Shown: positions 6,976 through 15,189 of the stretch, in pieces
Numbering within the stretch: position 1 is the stretch's first letter
Layout: each line of letters starts with the position of its first letter
Assembly: GCA_028873155.1 (NCBI GenBank)
Contig: JAGWML010000024.1
Coordinates: 1-21,717 of the forward strand
Source of the DNA: Acidobacteriota bacterium
GTDB lineage: Bacteria > Acidobacteriota > Terriglobia > Terriglobales > Acidobacteriaceae
DNA: 21,717 bases
Direction: 5' to 3'
Position numbers and translations under genes: made by a program
The notes under the pieces: generated by a model
Database searches by the model: none
The model's input: only the letters and a program-made list of their open reading frames with translations
Told to the model about the DNA's origin: nothing

Positions 6976-8370
6976 ATGATCCGAATCGCGCTCCTGACAG
7001 ATGATGGCACCTTGCAGCCTCTTCTTTCCCCCGCACTCGGAAGGGAGTTTCAAATCCAGGTCGCGCTCGACGAAAACGACGTGGACGCGAAGATTGAAAA
7101 TGCTTCCTGCGATGTCCTGATCGTCGATCTGAACTCCAACCACAATTCGGCGAAGGAGCGCATCGAATGCGCGCGCCGCGTCATTTCCAAGCCGATCCCT
7201 TCCCTCATCATGGCCGATGATGTCTTGCGCGGCACCGCCCTCGAGATGGTGCGCATTGGAGCCTTCGGATTCTGTCGCCGCCCGCCGTCGATTCGTGAGC
7301 TGAAGGCCCTGCTCTACCGCGCCTACGAACACTCCAGCTTGCGCCGCCAGCTGCAGACGGTTCATCAGCAACTGGAAGACTCCGGCAGTTGTGACCGCCT
7401 CATCGGCTCCAGCCCGCAGATGCAGGAGGTCTACCAGCTTGTTCGCCGCGTCTCCAGCCTGAACGCAACTGTGCTGATTAATGGAGAGAGCGGCACCGGC
7501 AAGGAGCTCATCGCGCGCGCCGTCCATAATCTCGGCTCGCGTGCGGATAAGCCGTTTGTCGCCGTCTCCTGCGGAGCCATTCCGGAGACCCTCATCGAAG
7601 CCGAGCTCTTCGGACATGAAAAAGGCGCCTTCACCGGCACCGTCGCCGCTCGCGAGGGCTACTTCGAACAGGCCCGCGACGGCACTTTGTTCCTCGATGA
7701 AATCGGCGATCTTAGTCTCTACACACAGGTCAAGCTCCTGCGCGTGCTCCAGCAGATGGAGTTCTGCCGCCTGGGCAGCAGCAAGCTCATCCCCCTGCGC
7801 GCCCGCTTGATCTTCGCCACCCACCAGGACCTCGGCAAGCTCGTCGCGGAGGGCAAGTTCCGCCAGGATCTCTTTTACCGCATCAACGTCATGCGGATCC
7901 TCTCGCCGTCGCTCGCGGACCACGCGGAAGATATTCCGCAGATCGCGATGCACTATCTCAAGCATTATTCGCGCGTCTTCCAGAAGCCGATGGAGGCGAT
8001 CGCTCCCGATGCCATGGCGATGCTCATCAGCTATCCCTGGCCGGGCAACGTGCGCGAACTCGAAAACGCCATCCAGCGTGCCATCATCCTTGCTCCCGGC
8101 GCGACCATCCGTCCAGAAGACCTGCCGATCCAGGTTCCTTCCGACAAGATCATCGACATCAGCGAGTACAACCCGGAAGGTTCGTTCGAACGCCAGTTGC
8201 GCGACTACAAGATCAAGCTCGCCACCGATGCGGTCCGTGAAAACAACGGCAACAAGACACTCGCTGCCCGCAGCCTCGGCATCTCGCGCGCTTATCTGCA
8301 CCGGCTCATCCGGCTCTCTGAGACTGATTCGCTCTACGAGCAGGACTCCCTTGGCACGGCTTCAGCCTGA
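6976..8370 (+). CDS. NtrC-type sigma-54-dependent regulator with atypical receiver
   Basis: The 464-residue product has three domains. Residues 1-120 form a receiver-like domain. The acidic pair D9/D10 and the phosphorylatable position D51 are kept, but the conserved Lys of beta-5 is replaced by Arg (CRRPPS, 100-105) and the Thr/Ser switch region reads LIMADD. Residues 140-380 are the AAA+ domain: Walker A GESGTGKE (170-177), Walker B GTLFLDEIG (236-244), arginine-finger region FRQDLFYRIN and sensor II WPGNVREL. The sigma-54 contact loop reads GAFTGT (217-222) instead of GAFTGA. Residues 424-446 are a Fis-type helix-turn-helix (NKTLAARSLGISRAYLHRLI). The predicted role is ATP-driven opening of sigma-54 promoters. 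No histidine kinase gene is adjacent. The ATG at 6976 is supported by AAGGGA upstream. A stem-loop terminator follows at 8397. Confidence 0.93.
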   Translation: MIRIALLTDDGTLQPLLSPALGREFQIQVALDENDVDAKIENASCDVLIVDLNSNHNSAKERIECARRVISKPIPSLIMADDVLRGTALEMVRIGAFGFCRRPPSIRELKALLYRAYEHSSLRRQLQTVHQQLEDSGSCDRLIGSSPQMQEVYQLVRRVSSLNATVLINGESGTGKELIARAVHNLGSRADKPFVAVSCGAIPETLIEAELFGHEKGAFTGTVAAREGYFEQARDGTLFLDEIGDLSLYTQVKLLRVLQQMEFCRLGSSKLIPLRARLIFATHQDLGKLVAEGKFRQDLFYRINVMRILSPSLADHAEDIPQIAMHYLKHYSRVFQKPMEAIAPDAMAMLISYPWPGNVRELENAIQRAIILAPGATIRPEDLPIQVPSDKIIDISEYNPEGSFERQLRDYKIKLATDAVRENNGNKTLAARSLGISRAYLHRLIRLSETDSLYEQDSLGTASA

Positions 8371-8396
8371 TTCCGAATGCAATACTGCCATTCCAG

Positions 8397-8418
8397 ATCC
8401 GCCCTTCACTGGGCGGAT
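8397..8418 (+). terminator. probable terminator after the NtrC-type regulator
   Basis: ATCCGCCC and GGGCGGAT form a perfect 8-bp stem around the loop TTCACT, 26 bases after the stop. The downstream tail is only moderately T-rich (TGTATCTTT), so termination efficiency is uncertain. Confidence 0.6.
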
Positions 8419-8473
8419 TCGCGTGTATCTTTCCCCCTCCCGTCCGAAATGAAACTGATATAGTGCAGTCATC

Positions 8474-9424
8474 ATGATTCAGCGCCCGGTGTGGTCTCTC
8501 GTCTCGCTGGTTGCGATTGCACTGGCCGCTGCACCTGCCGGAGCGCAGCTGACCACGGGAGCAAGCCGCCCGGCCGCCACGACTGCACCCGCCGCCACAC
8601 ATCCGGTCACGTCCAGCCCGCAGCTTCCGGCATCCACGCATTCGACCAGCGTTGCGCCAAAACAACCGCAAACCACCCCTGAAGAGCCCCCCGTAGCGCA
8701 GGACACCGTCGCGTCTCAGCAGCCGCAGATCATCGTCACCAGCCCGCCTCCAGCCGCAAACACCTGGCTCTGGCATGAGCGCGTCGCCTGGGCGGCGAGC
8801 ATCGTGCTTGCCGTTCTGGGATATGTCGGCATCCTGCTCGCGCTCCGCACGCTTGGCGCCATCCGGCGCAGCAACGAAGCCAGCCTTGAGACTGCGCGGG
8901 CCGCGCTCACCGCCTCCGAATCCATGCTGAGTCAGACCAAGGCACTGCTTGAGTTTGAGCGCCCGTGGATTCTGGTGCATGCCGACGCCAGCCTCACGGC
9001 AGAAAACAGCTTCATGGTGATGGCGTCGAATCGCGGACGGCGTCCTGCCCGCATCACTCAACTCATCGATCAGGTCAACATGGTTCCCGCCGACGCTGAA
9101 TTGCCGCCCAATCCGGAGTTCGATGCAACTGAGACTCCCGATCAGGAAGAACCCACCATTCTTCTGCCCGGCGAGTCCACCGTCATCGCGCGCTTTCACC
9201 GCAAAGATATTGCCCAGATCTGCAAGACGGAGAGTCAACTGCAACGGGTTGCATCGTGGAAGGAAGTGATCTACCTTTTGGGCCGCGTCACCTATCTGGA
9301 TATCAGCCCCGCAAGCGCCGATGCCTCGCCCTACCAGACCGACTGGTGCTGCCGCTACATCCACGGCGAGACAAAAAGCGCGCTCATCATCGGCGGACCG
9401 CAGGCATATAACCGCCACCTATGA
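8474..9424 (+). CDS. predicted membrane-anchored protein with Pro/Thr-rich linker, function unknown
   Basis: The product has 316 residues. Residues 1-24 look like a signal peptide (PAGA-Q). Residues 25-97 are low-complexity Ala/Pro/Thr/Ser, then comes a membrane helix at about 104-127. A charged helix (130-160) with possible coiled-coil character follows, then a C-terminal domain of about 150 residues beginning FERPWILV. With a cleaved signal peptide and one helix, the linker would be extracytoplasmic and the C-terminal domain cytoplasmic. Similar ERPWxxV domains after one or two helices occur in many uncharacterised bacterial proteins. The ATG at 8474 has no clear Shine-Dalgarno; a TATAGT box lies only ten bases before it, which could point to a very short leader. 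The gene lies between the regulator and the NatA-like gene on the same strand; a functional link is not evident. Confidence 0.72.
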   Translation: MIQRPVWSLVSLVAIALAAAPAGAQLTTGASRPAATTAPAATHPVTSSPQLPASTHSTSVAPKQPQTTPEEPPVAQDTVASQQPQIIVTSPPPAANTWLWHERVAWAASIVLAVLGYVGILLALRTLGAIRRSNEASLETARAALTASESMLSQTKALLEFERPWILVHADASLTAENSFMVMASNRGRRPARITQLIDQVNMVPADAELPPNPEFDATETPDQEEPTILLPGESTVIARFHRKDIAQICKTESQLQRVASWKEVIYLLGRVTYLDISPASADASPYQTDWCCRYIHGETKSALIIGGPQAYNRHL

Positions 9425-9530
9425 CACTCGCGTGTGCCGCCGGCGGCAGCGCGCTGCGCAATTCCGGCCGGTTGCCGCGCATTCGTCGTTTCGGCCAGAC
9501 CTTCTTCAGTATGTTTGCGTCCTCATCCCT

Positions 9531-9534
9531 GGAG
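9531..9534 (+). promoter_or_regulatory. Shine-Dalgarno site fixing the NatA-like start
   Basis: GGAG lies five bases before the ATG at 9540. The frame is open far upstream, to about 9321 inside the preceding gene. This site and the ABC-domain alignment fix the start. Confidence 0.7.
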
Positions 9535-9539
9535 ACTGC

Positions 9540-10442
9540 ATGCCCATCGTCGAACTCGCAGAGGTGACCAAAGCCTACGAGAGCAAGGTCGCTGTCGACC
9601 ATCTCAGCTTCTCCATAGAAGCCGGCCAGATGTTCGGCCTTCTCGGGCCGAACGGCGCGGGCAAAACAAGCTCCATTCGCATGATGATGGGGATCACCCT
9701 GCCCGACAGCGGCAGCATTCATCTTTTTGGCGAGCCCTTCCAGCGCGCCAGCCTGCGGCGGGTTGGGTACCTGCCCGAAGAGCGAGGCCTGTACAAGAAG
9801 ATGAAGGTCATCGAACAGCTCATCTTCTTCGGCCAGCTTCACGGCCTGCACGCAGCCGATGCACGCCAGCGCGCGACAGACTGGGCCCGCCGGCTTGAAA
9901 TCGAAGAGGCTCTGCAGAAGAAAACCGAAGAGCTCTCCAAGGGCATGCAGCAGAAGATTCAGTTCATCGGCACGCTGCTTCACGATCCCGCGCTCATCAT
10001 CATGGACGAGCCCTTCAGCGGCCTCGATCCGGTCAATGCCAAGCTGCTCGAGCAGACCTTGCTCACCCTTAAAGATCAGGGCAAAGCCATCATCTTCTCC
10101 ACGCACCGCATGGACCAGGTAGAAAAGCTCTGCGACTCCATCTGCCTCATCCACCAGGGCCGCGCCGTTCTCTCTGGCCGGATGCGCGAAATCAAGTCGC
10201 GCTACGAGCGCAACCACGTCATCGTTGAGTTTGAAGGCTCCGACAGCTTTCTTCGCAGCAGTGAAATCGCGGAGGCCAAGAACTTCTCCGGCCATGCGGA
10301 GATTCGCCTCAAACCGCACGGCGATGCGCAAAAGCTGCTCCATGAGGCCTCCGCTGCGGCCACCATCTATCGCTTTGAGCTCGTCGAGCCGTCTCTTGAA
10401 GAGATCTTCATCCAGACCGTTGGAGGCAAAGTCGATGCATAA
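9540..10442 (+). CDS. NatA-like ABC transporter ATP-binding protein
   Basis: The 300-residue cytoplasmic ATPase subunit belongs to the drug/sodium exporter (ABC-2) class. Visible motifs are Walker A GPNGAGKT (36-43), the NatA-style Q-loop region GYLPEERGLY (76-85, Glu in place of Gln), signature LSKGMQQKIQ (132-141), Walker B ALIIMDEP (151-158), D-loop SGLD and switch His in STHR (189). The last ~80 residues match the DUF4162 region common in this subfamily (ending LEEIFIQTVGG). It powers the permease encoded immediately downstream, whose ATG overlaps this gene's 3' end by eight bases, so the two are surely co-translated. In Bacillus, NatAB extrudes sodium; the substrate here is not predictable. 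Confidence 0.93.
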   Translation: MPIVELAEVTKAYESKVAVDHLSFSIEAGQMFGLLGPNGAGKTSSIRMMMGITLPDSGSIHLFGEPFQRASLRRVGYLPEERGLYKKMKVIEQLIFFGQLHGLHAADARQRATDWARRLEIEEALQKKTEELSKGMQQKIQFIGTLLHDPALIIMDEPFSGLDPVNAKLLEQTLLTLKDQGKAIIFSTHRMDQVEKLCDSICLIHQGRAVLSGRMREIKSRYERNHVIVEFEGSDSFLRSSEIAEAKNFSGHAEIRLKPHGDAQKLLHEASAAATIYRFELVEPSLEEIFIQTVGGKVDA

Positions 10443-11682
10443 CATTCTGCTCATCGCGCGGCGCGAATACCTCGAGCAGGTCCGCGGCCGCGCCTTCAAA
10501 ATGACGACCATTGGCCTGCCTGTCATCTTTGCGCTCGTGGTCGGCGTCAGCTATCTCTCAAGTATTGGCCTCGGGGCCAACCGCCACGTCGCCGTTGCGT
10601 CCAACGATCCTGTGCTCGCCGCACAGATCCGCCACAACCTTCTCGGCGACAAGCAGGCCAAGGCACAGGTCATCGTCGCCGCTCCCGCAACGCCGCAGGA
10701 TCGCGCCCTGCTTCTCAGCAAAGTCGAAGACGGCACTCTCGATGGTCTTCTCTGGGTTGAAACTGCTCCCGGCCAAACACCGGCTGCGTCCTATACTTCG
10801 CAGTCCGCTGGCGACTTCATGACCACTGCGCGCGTCCGCTCTGCGCTCAACCATGCCCTGCTCGACGAACGGCTCACAACGAATGGCATGCAGCAATCCG
10901 CGGCTGACGCACTCGTTGAAGGCGCTTCCGTCACCACGTATCAGGCGCGCAAAGACGGAGCCGTCGTCCGCACCAGCGCCGAGGCTTCCTTCTGGAAGGG
11001 CTACGTCATGGCCATCCTGCTTTCGATGACCACCATGCTCTACGGCATGAACGTAGCCCGCTCCATCATTCAGGAAAAGACTTCGCGCATCTTCGAGGTC
11101 ATGCTTTCCATCACGCGGCCCAGCGACCTGCTCGCCGGCAAGCTCATCGGAGTAGGGGCCGTGGGCCTCACCCAAATCGCCATATGGCTGGTCGCCGCCG
11201 CTGCCATACTCATCTCCCCCTTCGCCAGCGCGGTGCTCACCGGAGAGTTCGCCGTCCATCTCTCCTGGGTCGAGGCAATCCTCTTCCCTGTCTACTTTCT
11301 TCTCGGCTATCTGCTCTACAGTTCTCTCTTCGCCGGCCTCGCGGCCACCTGCGAAACCGAACAGGAGCTCCAGATGTACATGCCGCTCGCTGCAGCGCCT
11401 ACCTGGCTCAGCTTCGCTCTCATCCTCGTTGTCATCAACGACTCCAACTCCGTCTGGTCCGTCGCGGCGTCTTTCTTTCCGCCCACCGCTCCGGTCATCA
11501 TGTTCCTCCGCATGGCCGCTGAGATTCCGCCCGCCTGGCAGTTTGCCGTCTCCATCGGCCTGCTCCTTCTCAGCATTTGGGGCGTGCTTTGGATCTCGGC
11601 GCGTCTCTACCGCATCGGCATCCTCATGTACGGCAAGCGCGCCACGCTGCCGGAGCTGCTGCGCTGGCTGCGGTACAGCTAA
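10435..11682 (+). CDS. NatB-like ABC-2 permease
   Basis: The 415-residue membrane subunit is the partner of the ATPase just upstream. An N-terminal helix (about 21-41) follows the IARREYLEQVRGRAF motif typical of NatB-type permeases. A large extracytoplasmic domain (about 45-185) comes next. Five or six helices then follow, with the conserved segment EEKTSRIFEVML-like (here QEKTSRIFEVML) that couples to the ATPase. The start ATG at 10435 lies within the end of the ATPase gene; an upstream frame extension to 10225 is a shadow of that gene. The C-terminus (MYGKRATLPELLRWLRY) matches family members. A 126-base gap with a long inverted repeat follows before the acyltransferase gene. Confidence 0.92.
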   Translation: MHNILLIARREYLEQVRGRAFKMTTIGLPVIFALVVGVSYLSSIGLGANRHVAVASNDPVLAAQIRHNLLGDKQAKAQVIVAAPATPQDRALLLSKVEDGTLDGLLWVETAPGQTPAASYTSQSAGDFMTTARVRSALNHALLDERLTTNGMQQSAADALVEGASVTTYQARKDGAVVRTSAEASFWKGYVMAILLSMTTMLYGMNVARSIIQEKTSRIFEVMLSITRPSDLLAGKLIGVGAVGLTQIAIWLVAAAAILISPFASAVLTGEFAVHLSWVEAILFPVYFLLGYLLYSSLFAGLAATCETEQELQMYMPLAAAPTWLSFALILVVINDSNSVWSVAASFFPPTAPVIMFLRMAAEIPPAWQFAVSIGLLLLSIWGVLWISARLYRIGILMYGKRATLPELLRWLRYS

Positions 11683-11683
11683 T

Positions 11684-11792
11684 GCAAAGCCAGAGGTCCC
11701 GCGGCAGGGTCTTCAGCCATCGAGTGGACGTGTTCCTTCGGGAGCGGCAACCTCCAACGCGCTCAGCCCGGATAGCTCTTCTCTGGCTTTGC
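11684..11792. repeat. 12-bp inverted repeat spanning an intergenic gap, with internal UUCG hairpin
   Basis: GCAAAGCCAGAG (11684-11695) and CTCTGGCTTTGC (11781-11792) are exact reverse complements 85 bases apart. They start right after the NatB-like stop (two bases) and end 16 bases before the acyltransferase GTG. Inside lies a 5-bp stem closed by a TTCG loop (11732-11745). The whole could fold as one long-range stem enclosing a UUCG hairpin in the transcript. No coding frame fits the gap. Confidence 0.55.
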
Positions 11793-11808
11793 TCTTAGAA
11801 TCAGGGAA

Positions 11809-12504
11809 GTGACCGAACCGCCCAGTTCCAGATTCACCTTCACTCAGCGCCTTGTGCTGGCGCTTGCGCCGCCGCTTGTGTCCGTGCTGGTATGGCTCAT
11901 GGGGCTCACCTGGCGATTCGAGGTCATCGCTGAAGACGGCGTCACGCCCGTAGTCTACGGCCAGAAGCCCGGCCCGGAGATCTACTGCTTCTGGCACCAG
12001 TGCGTCCTTCCATGCACGGTTTACTTCCGCCACTCCCGCGCTGTAATCCTCATCAGCCGCAGCTTTGATGGCGAGCTCATCACGCGCATCCTGCGCCGCT
12101 TCGGCTACGATGCCGTGCGCGGTTCCAGCTCACGCGGCGGCCAGGAAGGCCTGATGGGACTGCGCCGCATCCTCGAGAGTGGACGCACCGCCATCTTCAC
12201 CGCCGATGGCCCGCGCGGACCCATCTATCGCACCAAAATGGGCCCTATCAAGCTCGCGCAGCTCTCCGGCGCGCCCATCGGCGTCTTCCACCTCGAACCC
12301 GAACGCGCCTGGGTGTTGCACTCGTGGGATCGCTTCCTCATCCCCAAGCCCTTCACGCGCATCTGCGTGAGTTGGGCGCAGTGGACCCTTGTCCCGCCAG
12401 AGCTTCCTGCCAGCGAACTCGAACCGAAGCGCGAAGATCTGAATGCAGCATTGGAGCGCGCCCGCCACCGCGCCCTTGCCCACTTGGGAAAGGCTGCCCA
12501 GTGA
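11809..12504 (+). CDS. DUF374 lysophospholipid acyltransferase-like protein
   Basis: The 231-residue protein has one N-terminal hydrophobic segment (about 14-33) and an acyltransferase-like domain. Conserved motifs are H63 in CFWHQC, SRSFDGE (83-89), RGSSSRGG (104-111) and TADGPRGP (131-138), the last being the mark of DUF374. Members are membrane-associated enzymes presumed to acylate a lipid or lipid A-type precursor; the substrate is unassigned. The GTG at 11809 is the only plausible start, because an in-frame stop lies 36 bases upstream (11773-11775). The AGGGA sits almost directly on it, so initiation may be weak or controlled. Its TGA overlaps the queA GTG (GTGA), so the two are translationally coupled. 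Confidence 0.86.
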   Translation: MTEPPSSRFTFTQRLVLALAPPLVSVLVWLMGLTWRFEVIAEDGVTPVVYGQKPGPEIYCFWHQCVLPCTVYFRHSRAVILISRSFDGELITRILRRFGYDAVRGSSSRGGQEGLMGLRRILESGRTAIFTADGPRGPIYRTKMGPIKLAQLSGAPIGVFHLEPERAWVLHSWDRFLIPKPFTRICVSWAQWTLVPPELPASELEPKREDLNAALERARHRALAHLGKAAQ

Positions 12505-13577
12505 GCGAGCTTCGCGTCTCCGACTTCGACTTTCACCTGCCGCCGGAGCTCATCGCGCAACAGCCGCCGCCCCAGCGAGGCCAGAGCCGCATGCTCGTGC
12601 TCAATCGCGCCACGGGAGCCCTGCGCGACGCGTTATTTGCCGACTTCCCTTCGCTGCTTCAGCCCGGCGATCTGCTTGTCCTCAACAATAGCCGTGTCAT
12701 CCCGGCGCGACTCTACGCCCACCGCACCACCATGCGCGACCGCCAGGCGCCTACCGCCCTTGTCGAAGTGCTGCTCACCGAGCCAACCGCCGCGCACACC
12801 TGGCGCGCACTGGTCCGCCCCGGCAAAAAAATCCCCCTCGGAGAGCAACTGGCTTTTCCCGCATCCGATGGCGAAGTCCTCCTGAGAGCCGAGGTTGTGG
12901 AACGCGGCGAACGCGGCGAGCGCGTGCTGCGCTTCGAGCCTGTCGCGGATTTCTATGCGGCACTGGAGAAGATCGGCCACATGCCCCTGCCGCCTTACAT
13001 CCACCGCGGCGATGCGCCGAGCGACCGCGACCGCTATCAAACCGTCTTCGCGCGCGAGCGCGGCTCGGTTGCCGCACCCACAGCGGGACTGCACTTTACG
13101 CCGCAAGTGCTCGAAGCCCTTGCCGCACGAGGCGTGGAGGTTGCCTATCTCACGCTGCATGTCGGCCTCGGCACCTTCGCGCCTCTGCGCGTAGAGCGCG
13201 TCAATCAGGTTCACCTGCACCGCGAGCGCTATGAACTGAGCGCGGAGACGGCCCGCGCCCTGAATCGCGCTCGTCGCGAAGGCCGCCGCATCGTCGCCGT
13301 CGGCACCACCGTCGTTCGCACGCTCGAAGCAGCCGCGTTCTCAGCGGCCGATGCCGACCTGCAACCTACCGCAGGCGCGACCGACATCTTCATCGCACCG
13401 GGCTTCCAGTTCCGCTTGGTCCACGCGGTGCTCACCAACTTCCACCTGCCGCAGTCGAGCCTGCTCATGCTCGTCAGCGCCTTCGCCAGCCGCGAACGCG
13501 TCTTGGCCGCCTACCAGCATGCCGTCCGGCAGCAGTACCGCTTCTTCAGCTACGGTGACTGCATGTTCCTCGCCTGA
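12501..13577 (+). CDS. queA: S-adenosylmethionine:tRNA ribosyltransferase-isomerase
   Basis: The 358-residue cytosolic enzyme transfers and isomerises the ribosyl part of S-adenosylmethionine onto preQ1 at the wobble base of tRNAs with GUN anticodons, giving epoxyqueuosine. It is recognised by YDYxLPxELIAQ-like start FDFHLPPELIAQQP, SRVIPARL, MPLPPYI, the GSVAAPTAGLHF motif, HVGLGTFAPL, AVGTTVVRTLE and TNFHLPQSSLLMLVSAF. Length and motif order are complete. The GTG at 12501 overlaps the acyltransferase stop and has GGGAAAGG seven bases upstream. No other queuosine genes are in the window. The gene ends 27 bases before a strong stem-loop. Confidence 0.97.
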   Translation: MSELRVSDFDFHLPPELIAQQPPPQRGQSRMLVLNRATGALRDALFADFPSLLQPGDLLVLNNSRVIPARLYAHRTTMRDRQAPTALVEVLLTEPTAAHTWRALVRPGKKIPLGEQLAFPASDGEVLLRAEVVERGERGERVLRFEPVADFYAALEKIGHMPLPPYIHRGDAPSDRDRYQTVFARERGSVAAPTAGLHFTPQVLEALAARGVEVAYLTLHVGLGTFAPLRVERVNQVHLHRERYELSAETARALNRARREGRRIVAVGTTVVRTLEAAAFSAADADLQPTAGATDIFIAPGFQFRLVHAVLTNFHLPQSSLLMLVSAFASRERVLAAYQHAVRQQYRFFSYGDCMFLA

Positions 13578-13604
13578 TGTTCGCGCTCGTGCCGCAAAAA
13601 CAGC

Positions 13605-13629
13605 AAAGCCCGCTGACTTAGCGGGCTTT
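13605..13629. terminator. bidirectional terminator between queA and tRNA-Glu
   Basis: AAAGCCCGCT and AGCGGGCTTT form a perfect 10-bp stem with a 5-base loop. On the minus strand it is followed by GCTGTTTTTG, a good T-tract for ending the tRNA transcript. On the plus strand it ends in TTT and can terminate queA. Confidence 0.82.
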
Positions 13630-13642
13630 AGCGTTCAATCAC

Positions 13643-13717
13643 TGGTAGCGCTAACGGGAATCGAACCCGTGTTTTAAGATTGAGAATCTCACGTCCTAAC
13701 CCCTAGACGATAGCGCC
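13643..13717 (-). tRNA. tRNA-Glu (anticodon CUC)
   Basis: The 75-base cloverleaf includes an encoded CCA. The acceptor GGCGCTA pairs with TAGCGCT, with a G-U at the end. The D-arm is GTC...GAC. The anticodon stem TGAGA/TCTTA has a G-U pair and encloses loop TTCTCAA with anticodon CTC. The T-arm is ACGGG/CCCGT with loop TTCGATT. It reads GAG codons. The neighbouring stem-loop at 13605-13629 fits its terminator. No integrase or attachment-site duplication is visible next to it. Confidence 0.96.
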
Positions 13718-13834
13718 ATTTTTTTCGATTACTTACAGACTATCTCCGGCTTCCTGGACTGATGCCCCCAGAAGCAGAAAGGCTCGAACAGAAAAACGGA
13801 ACCGAGACGAGTCGTCATCCGATCAGCCTTCAAC

Positions 13835-13863
13835 AGTATCGCAAGATGAACGGAAAATGGCAA
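13835..13863 (-). promoter_or_regulatory. candidate promoter for tRNA-Glu
   Basis: On the minus strand TTGCCA (13863-13858) and GATACT (13840-13835) are 17 bases apart, matching 5 and 4 of 6 consensus positions. Transcription would start about 110 bases before the mature tRNA. Confidence 0.35.
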
Positions 13864-13899
13864 TTCGTCCCGGGGAAATGCGGGATCGCACCGAGGCTC

Positions 13900-15189
13900 T
13901 CATGCCTTTTCTGCTAGTTGATGACGCATCCACGCGCAGATGTCTTCCGGTGTGGCGCTGCGGGTTGTCAACCAGTCCGGACGCTGCTCCGGTGGTGAGA
14001 TCACATACACTGATCCGCTCGATTCCGCGACGCAAACGCAGCAGGTACGATCGCGTTCCGGATAGCGCATTGCAGACAGCCAGATGTAGCGAGCAAGAAT
14101 GCGCGCATCGATCGCGCTTCCCACCGGATCAACTTCATCGCGAAGCGCGCTGACTTTCTGTTGATTCTCGAAGATCGCAATCCCGGAAAATGGCTTCGGT
14201 TTGCTGCGCAACCCAAATCGGCTGACGAGCAGTCTCGGACGAGCGCGCCGCAACGCCTCGGACGACGACCACTGCACAAACGCGTTGGAAAAAATGAGCG
14301 CTCCATTGCCGCTGAGAAAGACGTCGATCACAAAGCGCCGCAAACGATCCTGTCCCTTGAGCGATGCGGGCCACAGCGCATCCCAGTCTTCGCCCCGCAC
14401 GTGAGCCAGTATCTGATCCGTGGCTGAAATGTCTTTGGGAACTGTGTTCACCTGCCGCAGAAATTCGTCACGAAAGCTCTTCAGGACGGAGTATTCGAGC
14501 AGTTGTGCCGGCGGATGCGCAGAGGACAATTCGCCGCCCAGCCCAGCGTCTGCGTCAATGAGCCAACGATCTGCGGTGGCTTCACTTGCGCTCATCCGGG
14601 CGTCCACCCATGAAGGCAACGCGGACTCACCATGCAGAGCCAGGTCACTGATCCGATGCGCATCCTCCACATGCATTTCTACTCCGCGCGCATCCCATGG
14701 TTTGCGGCCCACAATCGAATCAACAGGCAAGCTGGCAGGCAAGATGAGCAGAACAACCCGGCCTGAGTCATGACGAGGAGCGGCGGCCTGCGGCGCGGCC
14801 GCTTCAACAGCGGTGAAAACCTTCTGAACCTCGCCCCTCCATTGCGCATAGTACGGAGACCGAGCCAGCAGCGAAGCATTTTCCATGGTGTCGGCGTTGA
14901 CATTAAAGTCCCACTGCTTCACGTCCATCCGGTTCTCGATTGCGCGGAGGGACTGCGTCAGCGCATCGAGTTGTGCGGGAGAGCAATTTGCAGCACCGCC
15001 CAAAAAACGTGCGACCCGGTTTTGCTCGTAAGGAAACAAATTGGCCCAGCCGCTCAGTTGCTGGTTGAGCGCGGGCTGCATCGTCATCGGAAGGCGCGCC
15101 ACCTGCCGGCGATAGCCCGCCAGCGCTGCATCGTCCATGCCGTGAGCGGGAATATCTGAATGGATCTGAGTTGATTGCGCGTTGCTCAT
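13900..15189 (-). CDS. unknown protein, last gene of the receptor/TPR/phosphatase-like unit
   Basis: The product has 429 residues and I do not recognise a family. It has no signal peptide or membrane helix, so it is probably cytoplasmic. Visible traits are an all-helical N-terminal region (about 20-120) with a YxxQWRGEVQKVF segment, an Ala/Pro linker near 130-140, a beta-strand-like VVLLILPASLPVDS, and a C-terminal half with alternating hydrophobic segments (RRFVIDVFLSGNGALIFSNAF; ARPRLLVSRFGL). There is a CCVC motif near residue 385. The ATG at 15189 overlaps the upstream stop as ATGA and has GGGG eight bases before it. An ATG at 15195 is possible but too close to that site. The overlap implies tight co-expression with the alkaline-phosphatase-superfamily gene. 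Confidence 0.75.
   Translation of the reverse strand: MSNAQSTQIHSDIPAHGMDDAALAGYRRQVARLPMTMQPALNQQLSGWANLFPYEQNRVARFLGGAANCSPAQLDALTQSLRAIENRMDVKQWDFNVNADTMENASLLARSPYYAQWRGEVQKVFTAVEAAAPQAAAPRHDSGRVVLLILPASLPVDSIVGRKPWDARGVEMHVEDAHRISDLALHGESALPSWVDARMSASEATADRWLIDADAGLGGELSSAHPPAQLLEYSVLKSFRDEFLRQVNTVPKDISATDQILAHVRGEDWDALWPASLKGQDRLRRFVIDVFLSGNGALIFSNAFVQWSSSEALRRARPRLLVSRFGLRSKPKPFSGIAIFENQQKVSALRDEVDPVGSAIDARILARYIWLSAMRYPERDRTCCVCVAESSGSVYVISPPEQRPDWLTTRSATPEDICAWMRHQLAEKA

Noticed and set aside
6937..8301. Long minus-strand frame (454 codons) opposite the NtrC-type gene
   Set aside because: It is a codon-bias shadow: composition is odd (Glu/Leu/Ala-rich without motifs) and the plus-strand protein has all AAA+ motifs.
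8306..9418. Minus-strand frame of 370 codons opposite the Pro/Thr-rich membrane protein
   Set aside because: Arg/Gly-rich shadow without a domain; the plus-strand product has signal peptide, membrane helix and a plausible domain.
13643..13900. tRNA-Glu as an integration site of a mobile element
   Set aside because: No integrase gene and no repeat of the tRNA 3' end were seen within the window.
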